A program made the translations under genes and the position numbers. The notes below the pieces were generated by a model. It ran no database searches. It was not told the DNA's origin and saw nothing but the letters and a program-made list of their open reading frames with translations. From Sabellastarte sp. h YS-2021 (lineage: Eukaryota; Annelida; Polychaeta; Sabellida; Sabellidae), in the NCBI GenBank assembly GCA_964017235.1, contig OZ024936.1, positions 91,796,537 to 91,860,536 on the forward strand: a stretch of 64,000 nt of DNA, in the 5' to 3' direction. This document shows positions 55,397-64,000 of this stretch, in pieces; positions within the stretch are counted from its first letter, which is position 1; each line of letters begins with the position of its first letter.

Positions 55397-55556
55397 ACGG
55401 TGGCAGAGTGGTAACACTCTCTCCTCCCACCTCTGAGGCCGGGGTTCGATTCCCGGCATGGCCTCAAGTGGGAAAGCTGGTAGTTGCTTGCTGTTGGTCG
55501 GCAGTTTACAATACAGAACCCTAACGAACTGTACACTGAAAACCAAAATGACAAAT
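55397..55556 (+). mobile_element. tRNA-derived SINE
   Basis: The head GACGGTGGCAGAGTGGTAAC has an A-box, and GGGGTTCGATTCCCGGC a near-perfect B-box. It is followed by a tRNA-unrelated part, AAGTGGGAAAGCTGG, then TTGCTGTTGGTCGGCAGTTT. The same composite, more diverged, is at 17041-17230, so it is a dispersed SINE and not a tRNA gene. The 3' edge runs into a MITE. Confidence 0.85.
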
Positions 55557-55975
55557 AAGTGACAAAAAAAAGTTAGCATTACTGTGCCTGAGATGACTAC
55601 CCTAATGACTAGTGTTTATTTGTTTAAAACTCGTCAAGTATATCTAGTCATAAACTTGTCAGTAAAACAACTTTTATTAGTCATTAGTTTGTCATATATT
55701 AGTCAGAAAAGTCACCTCTGATTAACTAATGACAAGTTAATGACTAATTAATGACTAGCATACACTTGCTAGTTGTTAGTCAGAGATGCCTATTTTCTGA
55801 CTAATATATGACAAACATACACTTGTCACTGTGCCAAAGGTAGTCATTTCAGGCACAGTAAAAAGTTTGTCCAAAGATAGTCAAACATATTAGTCAATAG
55901 TATGTCATATATCTGTCACCACATAGTCACAAAATAGTCATCTCTGACTAACTAATGATCAGTATATTTGACTAT
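55531..55975. mobile_element. MITE complex, TGTGCCTGAAATGACTACC family, left part
   Basis: Inverted ends ACTGTGCCTGAGATGACTAC at 55581 and GTAGTCATTTCAGGCACAGT at 55840-55859 bound a 280-bp unit. Outside the right end the TAGTCA/TTTGTCA motifs continue to 55975, where a LINE fragment is inserted. CACTGAAAACC at 55533 resembles the outer end of the MITE at 50680. Confidence 0.7.
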
Positions 55976-57589
55976 TTCTTTTATTCATAGCTATAATGAT
56001 TTACAATAGAGTATATAGTATAACAATGGAAAAAAATTAATATGTACGTATTAATTTCACATACAAAAAAATAGACATATTATTATTGTTTTCATACATG
56101 CAACTTGCCACAAAAAAAAGACGATGCACACACACACAAAAAGGGGATGCTACACACACACGCACACTCTGATGCATTGTGACAAGTTTGTATACAGGAA
56201 TGCACTCACAATAATCCATACAAAGTGCAAAAATGTGTCTCTGATGTATTCAACTCGTTTTTCTTATTGTATATATTGTGTAGAACATGTAGCTTAGACT
56301 TTAAAATTATTAAAAATTCGGTAAAGTTAATTTCCTTTTTGCAATTTTTAACTTTGTTTATGTACCATTTACCTATAAACATGAGGTAGTTGATACAGTA
56401 AAATAGGGGGTCTTGGTATAAATTTAGCCCCAACATAATTTCACAAACAGTAAAATGTATATTAATATCAAAAGTGTCTTATTTTTTGGAACATTTTTCC
56501 CCAGAAAACTTTACTACTGCTACAGTAGTATAAATGGTGTTATAGTGTGTCTATTGACATGCAATAGTCACACTTTGGACTATCAGTTAGTTTCCACTTG
56601 TGCAAGTTTTCTTTGCAGTTTATAATTCTGTGAATTACTTTATACTGAAAATTTTAATAATATGGCTCACTAATAACTTTGAATGGTAGGGTGTAAGTGT
56701 CTTTCCATGAATGATTTTGCAGGAGTGTAAATAGATTTGATCATGTATTTTGGGATGTTGGTTGTTTGACAGTTCTACTAATTAATTCTTGATATATCTG
56801 TTGCGGCTTTATTTCTGTTATTTCTTGCAATTTTGTTCTCACTCGTCCATATATTTTGTCTGGTAGTCTATTACTTTCACCAATCGTAGTTTGATCTTGA
56901 TGTGTAATTTTAGCCAAAAATGTTGAAGTGTTCACAATATTTCTTAATCTTAGATATTGTAAAAAGTTTAAATTCCAATCCAATTTAGTATTTAAATTGG
57001 TGTTGTCTAGTGTTTTTCCTGTTGCCATATTTATAATATCAATTATCTTTGTGCCATATTTTTATTGGTATTACACAGACCAAACATCTTTGGTGTCAAA
57101 CTGCTTCCATCTGTTTGTATGAAAGCAGAGTTAAAAATATATTCATTAAGAACTTCACATTTTGAGCTTGGTTCAACATTTTTAAAGTATATCCAGTTTT
57201 CTAGCACCTGTTTATGAAAGGCAGATTTACAATTCTTTGTTTGATTTAATGGTAGCTTATGGTTTAGGTTTGAAAATTTCAAGTTCAACAAATCTAACAT
57301 TAAGGTTTTCCACTTATTTTGCCTCATATCTGAGAGTCTTTTTATCCAAGATATCTTAGCTGTTTTATGAACAGAAATTATGTCAGGCATTTTCAAGCCT
57401 CCATCACTTATGTTACCTATGATCGTGTCCTTTTTTATTTTTGCTGTTTTGTTACCCCACAAAAATGAAAATAAAATTTTATTGATCTCATTTAATATTT
57501 GGTCTGGTGTGAACAGAAAATAAAAAAGCCACTTGTGGTAAAATTAAGGATTTTATAATCGTTACTTTGCCTTTTAATGACAAATTTCT
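55976..57589 (-). mobile_element. 5'-truncated L1/Tx1-like LINE with 13-bp target duplication
   Basis: TATATTTGACTAT occurs at 55963-55975 and 57590-57602, flanking 1614 bp. In the minus direction the 5' edge is at 57589 and the 3' edge at 55976, as for target-primed insertion. The TAGTCA-rich MITE reads through when the insertion is removed. Coding remnants (56206-57560) match the thumb/connection region of L1/Tx1-type reverse transcriptases. Confidence 0.82.
56206..57560 (-). pseudogene. L1/Tx1-like reverse transcriptase C-terminal region
   Basis: Starts in an open frame near 57560 (N-E-I-N-K-I-L-F-S-F-L-W-G-N-K), then K-I-K-K-D-T-I-I-G, G-G-L-K-M-P-D-I, and K-I-S-W-I-K-R-L, the block [FL]-[IL]-W-x-[NG]-K ... 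G-G-[LM]-x-[ML]-x-[DN]-[IL] shared by L1 and Tx1 LINEs. A frame change near 57035 leads to 57028-56741, and another piece at 56436-56206 has G-K-W-Y-I-N-K-V-K-N-C and F-L-I-I-L-K-S-K, like the far C-terminus. The polymerase core and endonuclease are missing through 5' truncation. Confidence 0.75.
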
Positions 57590-58160
57590 TATATTTGACT
57601 ATATTATGACAAACTTTTTACTGTGCCTGAAATGACTACCTTTTCCACATTGACAACTGTATGTTTGTCAAATATTAGTCACAAACTAGTCACCTCTGAA
57701 AAACTGAAGACAAATATATTCGACAATTTTATGACAAACTTTGTATCGTGCCTGAAACGACTACCTTTTACTTATTTACAAATGAATGTTTGTCATACAT
57801 TAGTCACAAAGTAGTCACATCTGACTGACGTACACTTGTTAGTTTTTTTCAGAGGTGACTCTTTTATGATTAATATATCAAACTCACTTGTCAATAAGTA
57901 AAAGGTATAGTCTTTTCAGGCACTGTAACAAGTTTGTCATAAAATTGTCAAATATATTTGCCTTTAGTTAGCCAAAAGTGACTAGTTTATCACTAATGCA
58001 TGCAAACATAGTTGTCACACAATATATAGGAAAGGTAGTCATTTCAGACAGAGTGAAAAGTTGTCATAAAAGTCAAATATACTGGTCAGTCAGGGGTCAG
58101 TATCTGAAAGTAGTCCATAGGCACAGCTTGTCATAAAATTGCTAAACATAAAGTTATTTT
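57590..58160. mobile_element. MITE complex, right part with nested copy
   Basis: CTGTGCCTGAAATGACTACC at 57620, GTGCCTGAAACGACTACC at 57750, a complementary CAGGCACTG near 57917-57925 and GGTAGTCATTTCAGACAGAG at 58034. The order suggests one copy inserted in another of the same family. Confidence 0.6.
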
Positions 58161-58179
58161 GTCAGGTGAGTATTTGACG

Positions 58180-58660
58180 ACAAAGTTTGTAAATTTCTCA
58201 CTAATTCACTCGAAATTGCTCCATCTTTTTACTGTTATGGAGATATTTCCAATTTTTTATTTTCAGCTAAAATCCAAGATGGTCACCAAAATTTGCAAAA
58301 ATTAAAATTTTATTCTTTTGTATAGGCTACTTCACTACTACCCTCCAGGTCAAAAATTCATGCGAAAGTGCTCTCTTATATACGGTTTCCAAGATATTTT
58401 AAATTTTTATTTTCAGCTAAAATCCATGATGGCCGCCAAAATTTATGAAAATTGAAATTTTACCCTTATGTATAGGATACTTTTCCACTACCCTATGGAT
58501 CTCTATCTCTTACAGTTTCCAAGCAATGGTTCAATTTTTTCTTTTTCACTAAACTACAAGATGGCCTCCAAAAGTGGCGAAAATCACTTTTGAATAGAAT
58601 ACTTCTCTAGTACCTTCTGGTTCAAAAATTTTCGAGCGTACCTTAATAGCTCTTACTCGC
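58180..58660 (+). repeat. Old relatives of the 169-bp satellite, forward orientation
   Basis: Three diverged units with a period of about 140-150 bp: CGAAATTGCTCCATC then GGAGATATTT, and AAAATCCAAGATGGTCACC / AAAATCCATGATGGCCGCC. The order of the ATGGCCGCC module and the CGAAAT-GCTC-ATCT module equals that of the intron 3 satellite, at much lower similarity. Confidence 0.6.
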
Positions 58661-58786
58661 TTACCCACAGAGCTAACAGTGCCAAATGCAATACCAAGCA
58701 AGCCAAATGTATGCCTAACTTTAGCAAAGTAACTTGAATCATTTTCTTTTAAATGCACTGAAACCAACAATAACAAGTTTTGCTAT

Positions 58787-59735
58787 CCTCTTTTGACCTC
58801 GATGAAGGGGTCCAAGGTCAAATTCGACAACATCAGAAAATTCGCAGGACATGATTTCCTGTAGGTTGGTTTCACATTGCAAACCTCTAGGACCAACAAT
58901 AAGTGAGTTATAAGCACTTTTAAGTTTGGCCATCCTCTTTTGACCTTGAAGGAGGGGCCCAAGGTCAAATCCGACCACACCAGAAGATTCCCAGCCCATG
59001 ATTTTCTATATGTTGGTTTCCCATCCCAAACCTCTAGGACCATTAATAAGCAAGTTATAGGCAGTTTTACCGTTGACTATCCTCGTTTGACCTTGAAGGA
59101 GGGGCCCAAGGTGAAATCCGACCACACCAGAAGATTCCCAGCCCATGATTTCCTGTAGGTTGGTTTACCATCCCAAACCTCTAGGACCAATAATAAGCGA
59201 GTTATAAGCATTTTTACCTTTGGCTATCCTCATTTGACCTTCAAGGAGGGGCCCAAGGTCAAATCCGACCACACCAGAAGATTCCCAGCCCATGATTTTC
59301 AATATGCTGGTTTACCATCCCAAACATCTAGGACCAATAATAAGCGAGTTATAGGCACTTTTACCTTTGGCTATCCTCATTTGACCTTGAAGGAGGGGCC
59401 CAAGGTCAAATCCGACCACACCAGATGATTCCCAGCCCATGATTTTCTATATGTTGGTTTACCATCCCAAACCTCTAGGACCAATAATAAGCGAGTTATA
59501 GGCACTTTTACCTTTGGCTATCCTCATTTGACCTTGAAGGAGGGGCCCAAGGTCAAATCCGACCACACCAGAAGATTCCCAGCCCATGATTTCCTATATG
59601 CTGGTTTACCATCCCAAACCTCTAGGACCAATAATAAGCGACTTATAAGCACTTTTAAGTTTGGCTGTCCTCGTTTGACCTTGAAGGAAGGGCCCAAGGA
59701 CAAATCCGACCATGCCAGAAGATTCCCAGGTCTGA
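58787..59735 (+). repeat. 147-bp tandem repeat, forward array (about 6.5 copies)
   Basis: TTTGACCTTGAAGGAGGGGC with CCAAGGTCAAATCCGACCAC recurs at a 147-bp spacing (for example 58936, 59083, 59230, 59377, 59524). GACCTTG ... CAAGGTC forms a short inverted pair in each unit. Long open frames across the array are a by-product of a period divisible by three (147 = 3 x 49). Confidence 0.92.
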
Positions 59736-59779
59736 AACTTCACCAAGTGAAAGCTCTCCCGAAAGTAGGTGAATGAGTT

Positions 59780-60560
59780 ATTTGAGAAAAATTGGCTATG
59801 TGCCAATCTTAATTTCAACATTGAGTAAATCACTTATAACTCCAAAAACATTGAATTTAGGGAATTATTGTCAAATATGTTAATCAGTTAATTTTTAATG
59901 TTCTGTGTCGTGGCTAAGTTTCAGAGCTGTATCTCCATAGCTAACTGAGTAATGGCTACTTTGAATTTCAACATTGAGTAATTACTTATAACTCCAAAAC
60001 TATTTAATTTAGAGAATTATTGTCAAATATGTTGTTCACTTACTTTTTGATGTACTGTGTCATGTAAAATTTTCACAGCTGTATCTCCATAGCTACCTGA
60101 GTAATAGCTACTTTGAGGGTTTTCCATTGAGTAAATCACCTTTAACAGTAAAACTGTTGAATTTAGAAGATTTTTTTCAAATATATTCTTCACCAACTTT
60201 TTGATGTACTGTGAAATGGCAAATTTTGAGAGCTGTAGGTCCATAGCTAACCGAGTAATAGTTACTTTAATGGTTCTCCATTGAGTAAATCACTTATAAC
60301 AGCAAAACTGTTGAATTTAAAGGATTTTTGTCAAATATGTTGTTCATGTACTTTTTAATGTTCTGTGTCATGGCAAAGTTTCAGAGCTGTAGGTCCATAG
60401 CTAACTGAGTAATACCTACTTTCATGGTTTTCCCCTGAGTAAATCGCTTATCACAGCAAAAGTGTTGAATTTAAAGGATTTTTGTCAAATATGTTGTTCA
60501 TCTACTTTTTGATGTATTGTGTAATGGCAAATTTTGAGACCTGTAGGTCCATAGCTAACT
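59780..60560 (+). repeat. About 153-bp tandem repeat (5 copies)
   Basis: AGAGCTGTATCTCCATAGCT or a variant recurs at 59926, 60078, 60232, 60386 and 60540, spacing 152-154 bp. Each unit has GTCAAATATGTTGTTCA and TTGATGT-CTGTGT. Unlike the two flanking arrays in sequence. Confidence 0.9.
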
Positions 60561-60564
60561 GAGT

Positions 60565-60860
60565 AATAGCTACTTTGATTTTTGCGGAAAATGAAAAAGT
60601 CTTAATATTTCAAACTGTAAGAGATAGAGCGATTTTGAGTGAATTTTTGACCCGCAGGGTAGTACATGAGTATACCATGCAAAAGGGAAAAAAATTCAAT
60701 TTTCGCCACTTTTGGCGGCTATCTTGGATTTTTAGCAGAAAATAAACATTCAAAATATCTTCAAAATGGTAACAGAGCGATTTCGAGCGAAAAATGTCAT
60801 CTTGGATTTTATCGGAAAATGAAAAATTGTGAATATCTCGGAAAAAGTATTTCCTCCACT
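60565..60860 (-). repeat. Relatives of the 169-bp satellite, reverse orientation
   Basis: TAAGAGATAGAGCGATTTTG, TTTTGACCCGCAGGGTAGTA and GGCGGCTATCTTGGATTTT are complements of the modules at 58180-58660 and of the intron 3 satellite. Two units are visible. Confidence 0.6.
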
Positions 60861-60943
60861 TTAATGATTGGCGGGAGATACACACCGCGGCAGTGGTCTT
60901 GTTTTTTTATGTTGTAGTATTGCAACAACAAAATAACAGACTG

Positions 60944-61012
60944 AGTGCTCTGTCACTGAGCTATGATGTCTCATTCCACAACACTGGGAATCTAACCCAG
61001 GCCTCCCAGTCC
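60944..61012 (-). other. tRNA-like halves in permuted order
   Basis: On the minus strand the T-arm-like part comes first (CCTGGGTTAGATTCCCAG, complement of 60984-61001). The D-arm-like part comes second (ATAGCTCAGTGACAGAGCAC, complement of 60946-60965). In a normal tRNA the D-arm precedes the T-arm. It is most likely a rearranged SINE or tandem tRNA relic. Confidence 0.45.
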
Positions 61013-61499
61013 AATTTTTTGTTACTTTTAAAAAAAAATTGTCTTTGAGCAATATGTCTCAAATAATGGATAATTGTATCCACAGGAGGCATCCGGTGGA
61101 TACTTTGGTTTAGCATTCGCTACGCCGCCACCGCCGCCGCAGCGCATAGTGATTTTCAGTGTTAATGCTCTCAGTGAAAAACTGCACCAGCTAGGTTCAC
61201 CAAATTTGCAGGATATCTTCATTAGGGGTAAACTTCTCTGGGACTGAAATTAGCCTCATTCTGTAAAACAAGATGGCCGCCGCGGGCATTACTTTGAAAA
61301 TTATCTACATTTTTCTACTGACTGGTTCTCATAGGTAGAAGGTTGAATCTCTTCATAGGTGATATTTATAACAGATATACATGTCCTCTACAACCTTGCA
61401 GACAATTGACCTTGGAGTTCTAAATTCAAGGTCATCCACAGAGTGCTGAGGTACCCCACATAGTGGACTTTAAAAATGTCTATATCTCCCATATTATTG

Positions 61500-62945
61500 G
61501 TTGCAGTGGTTTGCAATGTGAAACCAACCAAAATCATGTGCTGAGAATCTTCTGATGTGGTCAGATTTGACCTTGGACCCCTCCTTCAAGGTCAAACAAG
61601 GATAGCCAACCTAAAAAGTGCTTATAACTCGCTTATTATTGATCCTAGAGATTTGGGATGGTAAACCAACATATAGGAAATCATGGGCTGGGAATCTTCT
61701 GATGTGGTCGGATTTGACCTTGGACCCCTCCTTCAAGGTCAAATGAGGACAGCCAAACTTAAAAGTGCTTATAACTCGCTTATTATTGGTCCCAGAGGTT
61801 TGGCATGGTCAAATGATGATGGCCAAACTTAAAAGTGCTTATAACTCTTATTATTGGCCCTAGAAGTTCGGGATGGTAAACCAACATATAGGAAATCACA
61901 CCCTGAGAATCTTCTGGTTTGGACAGATTTGACCTTGGGCCCCTCCTTCATGGTCAAACGAGGATAGCCAAAGTTAAAAGTGCTTGTAACTCGCTTATCA
62001 TTGGCCCTAGAGGCTTGCAATGTGAAACCAAGTAATGGGAAACCATGGGCAGGGAATGTTCTGATGTGGTCACATTTGATCTTTAGCCCCTCCTTCAAGG
62101 TCAAATGAGGACAGTCATACTTAAAAGTGCTTATAACTCGCTTATTAGTGGTCCTAGAGGTTTGGGATGGTAGCCAACATATAGGAAATCATGGGCTGGG
62201 AATCTTCTGGTGTGGTCGGATTTGACCTTGGACCTCTCATTCAAGGTTAATTGAGGATAGCCAAGCTTAAAAGTGCTAATAACTCACTTAACATTGGTCC
62301 TAGAGGTTTGGGATGGTAAAACAACCAATAGGAAATCATGGGCTAGGAATCTTTTGGTGTGTTCTGATTTGACCTTGGGCCCCTTAGTCAAGGTCAAACA
62401 AGGATAGCCAATAGTGGTGGGATTGCCAGCTAAAATGGCACATCGAGCATCACCTATTAGAAGCGAGTTGAACTCGAGTAATTTTCGGGATAAAATATTT
62501 CGTTTGATTAATGGAAAATATTTTACATACCGTACATTAGCTGAAACTTTAACCTGGAAATGGCTTTCGCGAAATAATTTAAGTTAAATCTTCATTGATT
62601 TAAGCCAGAATAAAGTAAAAATGCAGTACATTTTTGAAAATTTTAGATATATCTGTTGTGTTGGGGAAGTGTTAGCCTTAGATGGTGAAAATATTGACGT
62701 TTTCAAAAACTTGAATTTCACTTTGCAGATCGATGTTACCCCAAATTATCGCCCATTGAGTTACAACTTGAGTTTCAGTCAACTCGTCCCAGCACTAATA
62801 GCCAAGCTTAAAGGTGCTTATAACTTGCTTATTACTGGTCCAAGAGGTTTGGGATGTTAAACCAACCTATAGGAAATCATGGGCTGAGAATCTTTTGCTG
62901 TGTTCAGCTTTGACCTTGGGCACCTCCCTCAAGGTCAAACTATGG
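61500..62945 (-). repeat. 147-bp tandem repeat, reverse array (about 7 copies, interrupted)
   Basis: CTTCAAGGTCAAATGAGGA, AAGTGCTTATAACTCGCTTA and GGAAATCATGGGCTGGGAAT recur as the complement of the array at 58787-59735. Units at 62412-62805 are split by a hAT MITE and its duplicated site. Confidence 0.9.
62412..62797. mobile_element. hAT-type MITE with perfect 8-bp target duplication, inside the 147-bp array
   Basis: 386 bp with ends TAGTGGTGGGATTG and GACTCG-like CAACTCGTCCCAGCACTA. It is flanked by ATAGCCAA at 62404-62411 and ATAGCCAA at 62798-62805. The repeat unit (GGATAGCCAA|GCTTAAAAGTGC) is restored when it is removed. Confidence 0.94.
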
Positions 62946-63560
62946 TTCACTGGCTTTGGTGAGTTGTCTTTCTGGTGGATACAATTTGCATCGGTTCTCC
63001 GATACGTAGGTTTAGTTTTAGATGATTCCAACAGGCATATATTCCTGTATATAAGCTGCATGCACGAATCGTGCATTAGTTTGCAAGCAATTGCTGTGTA
63101 GACAAGGACAGAAGTTGCTTCTGATGACTTCTTTCAACAAGGACTCATTTTGTGCTTTAATTTATATTTTTAACCCTTAAAATGGTCAAATATGGAAGCA
63201 GATAGGGATTCAATATTTTATTTCGACAGGCCAATGTCCTGTATGGTATATAAGCTGCAGCACAAGTACTTAATTCTTTACAAGGTGAACCCAGAAATGG
63301 ACTTAAAGTTGTAAAATATGATAAAAATACTCGTCTCATTGTCACAAAATAAGATTCTATGCTATAAAATAAAAGAAACGGATGTAGTTTCACAATCCAA
63401 CGACAAGTATATCCACAGAAATAATAATTTTCTTTCCTTGCAATAATAGGCACATATTCCATTATTTGCAGCCAACTCAAAAAGAGGAAGTGGATGGCTA
63501 CATCACTACTGGGGTCACCTGGATTCCAAGGCATCTCGCCACTATTATTGGTACATTTTC

Positions 63561-63640
63561 CTTGGACGTTGGCCGAATGCCTGCGGCCTCCCGAGTAAGC
63601 ATTCAGTTCCACATGGTAAGCTATTGTAGCGCAATAAAAT
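63561..63640 (+). mobile_element. DIRS right-end fragment, related to element 2
   Basis: GACGTTGGCC, CCCGAGTAAGCATTCAGT and CCACATGGTAAGCTATTGTA, then GCGCAATAAAAT, follow the right terminal repeat of DIRS element 2. It ends at AAAAT (63636-63640), the same core as element 2. No left end lies in the window, so it is a solo end or truncated copy. Confidence 0.8.
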
Positions 63641-64000
63641 TTACGTTTCTGCAAATGGAAATATTGTTTCTTTTCATCCCGAATTTCTCACAGAGGCAGT
63701 TTTCTCGTGAGACCGTGAATTGGCTTATGGCTGATTTTAATTTTAAAGCAATAAGTTCATTGAAATTTGTCAACTTACAAACCTTGCCTAGTATAACGAA
63801 CATCTGACAAACATTAATTTGACACAGACTGACAATGGCAGGGGAAGGTATAATCAGTTGACAAACTTTGGTCTTTTCCGTGACTAAGTTGTGACAACTA
63901 AAATTCATGTGGCCTAATCAAAGCTACAACAATTGCCCCAAATTAAACTGATAATTGAAATAAATAATATAAAGAAGATATATATTGTTATCTTACCCAT
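63641..64000. other. Right edge, nothing certain
   Basis: AT-rich. ACATCTGACAAACATTAATT and TTGACAAACTTTGG resemble the TGACAAA motifs of the MITEs at 50.7 and 55.6 kb, but ends are not visible. Confidence 0.35.

Larger units (their letters stand above)
61070..63019 (-). mobile_element. Hairpin-ended tandem-repeat element, family D
   Basis: Read on the minus strand: AAAACTAAACCTACG near 63019, AAATTGTATCCACC at about 62974-62987, an array of the 147-bp repeat, then a GCTGCGGCGGCGGTGGCGGC tract (61123-61142), a spacer, and a hairpin GTATCCAC...GTGGATAC (61076-61103), then AATTAT. The 5' motif is the complement of the hairpin's 3' arm, as in families A to C. A hAT MITE (62412-62797) is inserted in it. 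The 5' end is less like AACTAGA than in the other families, so the outer boundary is tentative. Confidence 0.62.

Noticed and set aside
55397-55470. Functional tRNA gene
   Set aside because: A and B boxes are present, but the acceptor ends do not pair well and the sequence continues into a tail shared with the copy at 17041-17230. It is a SINE head.
58940-59776. Open frames of 64-82 residues with internally repeated peptides
   Set aside because: The 147-bp repeat has a length divisible by three, so frames stay open through the array. No start context or family match.
63157-63654. 165-residue minus-strand frame
   Set aside because: It crosses the DIRS end fragment at 63561-63640 and shows no recognisable motif; length alone is not evidence in this AT-rich DNA.

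Overview
This is animal nuclear DNA: AT-rich, with spliced GT-AG exons, DIRS retrotransposons, hAT-type MITEs, tRNA-derived SINEs and large tandem arrays. The repeat mix (DIRS elements, tandem-repeat-carrying elements that end in a hairpin and resemble the mollusc 'pearl'/HINE type) suggests a marine lophotrochozoan, most likely a bivalve mollusc. The species cannot be fixed from the sequence alone.

The one cellular gene I can support lies on the minus strand and spans about 38 kb. It is a TM9SF1-type transmembrane-9 superfamily (nonaspanin) gene. Seven coding exons were found by splice sites, reading phase and remembered family conservation: exon 1 44061-44138, exon 2 28958-29047, exon 3 27463-27544, exon 4 17290-17394, exon 5 14479-14597, exon 6 13740-13849, exon 7 5921-5984. 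Together they make 648 nt, or 216 codons, in one continuous frame: a signal peptide plus the whole lumenal domain. The nine-helix membrane half must lie to the left of the window.

Most of the window is intronic repeat. Intron 1 (29048-44060) holds a degenerate DIRS element (30213-36294) nested in a hairpin-ended tandem-repeat element (29208-36848), a 3.7-kb element (37592-41306) whose near-identical copy lies at 1020-4743, and a cluster of MITEs. Intron 3 (17395-27462) holds about 47 copies of a 169-bp satellite with higher-order structure. Intron 6 (5985-13739) holds a better preserved DIRS element (6005-12158).

Upstream of exon 1, 44.14-49.76 kb has no recognisable gene. To its right are MITEs, a candidate LTR with a decayed Gypsy-like gag (52.4-55.4 kb), a SINE, an L1/Tx1-like LINE fragment with a 13-bp target duplication, and a block of satellite arrays in opposite orientations (58.2-63.0 kb).

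The most notable structural signal is a recurrent element architecture: a start of AACTAGA type, a short motif complementary to the terminal hairpin, an internal tandem array (period about 150-350 bp), a CGG-rich or CGGAC-rich tract, then a strong terminal hairpin and an AT-rich edge. Four different sequence families (A-D) show all or most of it and a fifth (E) shows the 3' part. A second notable signal is that both DIRS elements keep the inverted ends and internal complementary region of the family, and one shows its insertion point at a 5-bp AAAAT core.
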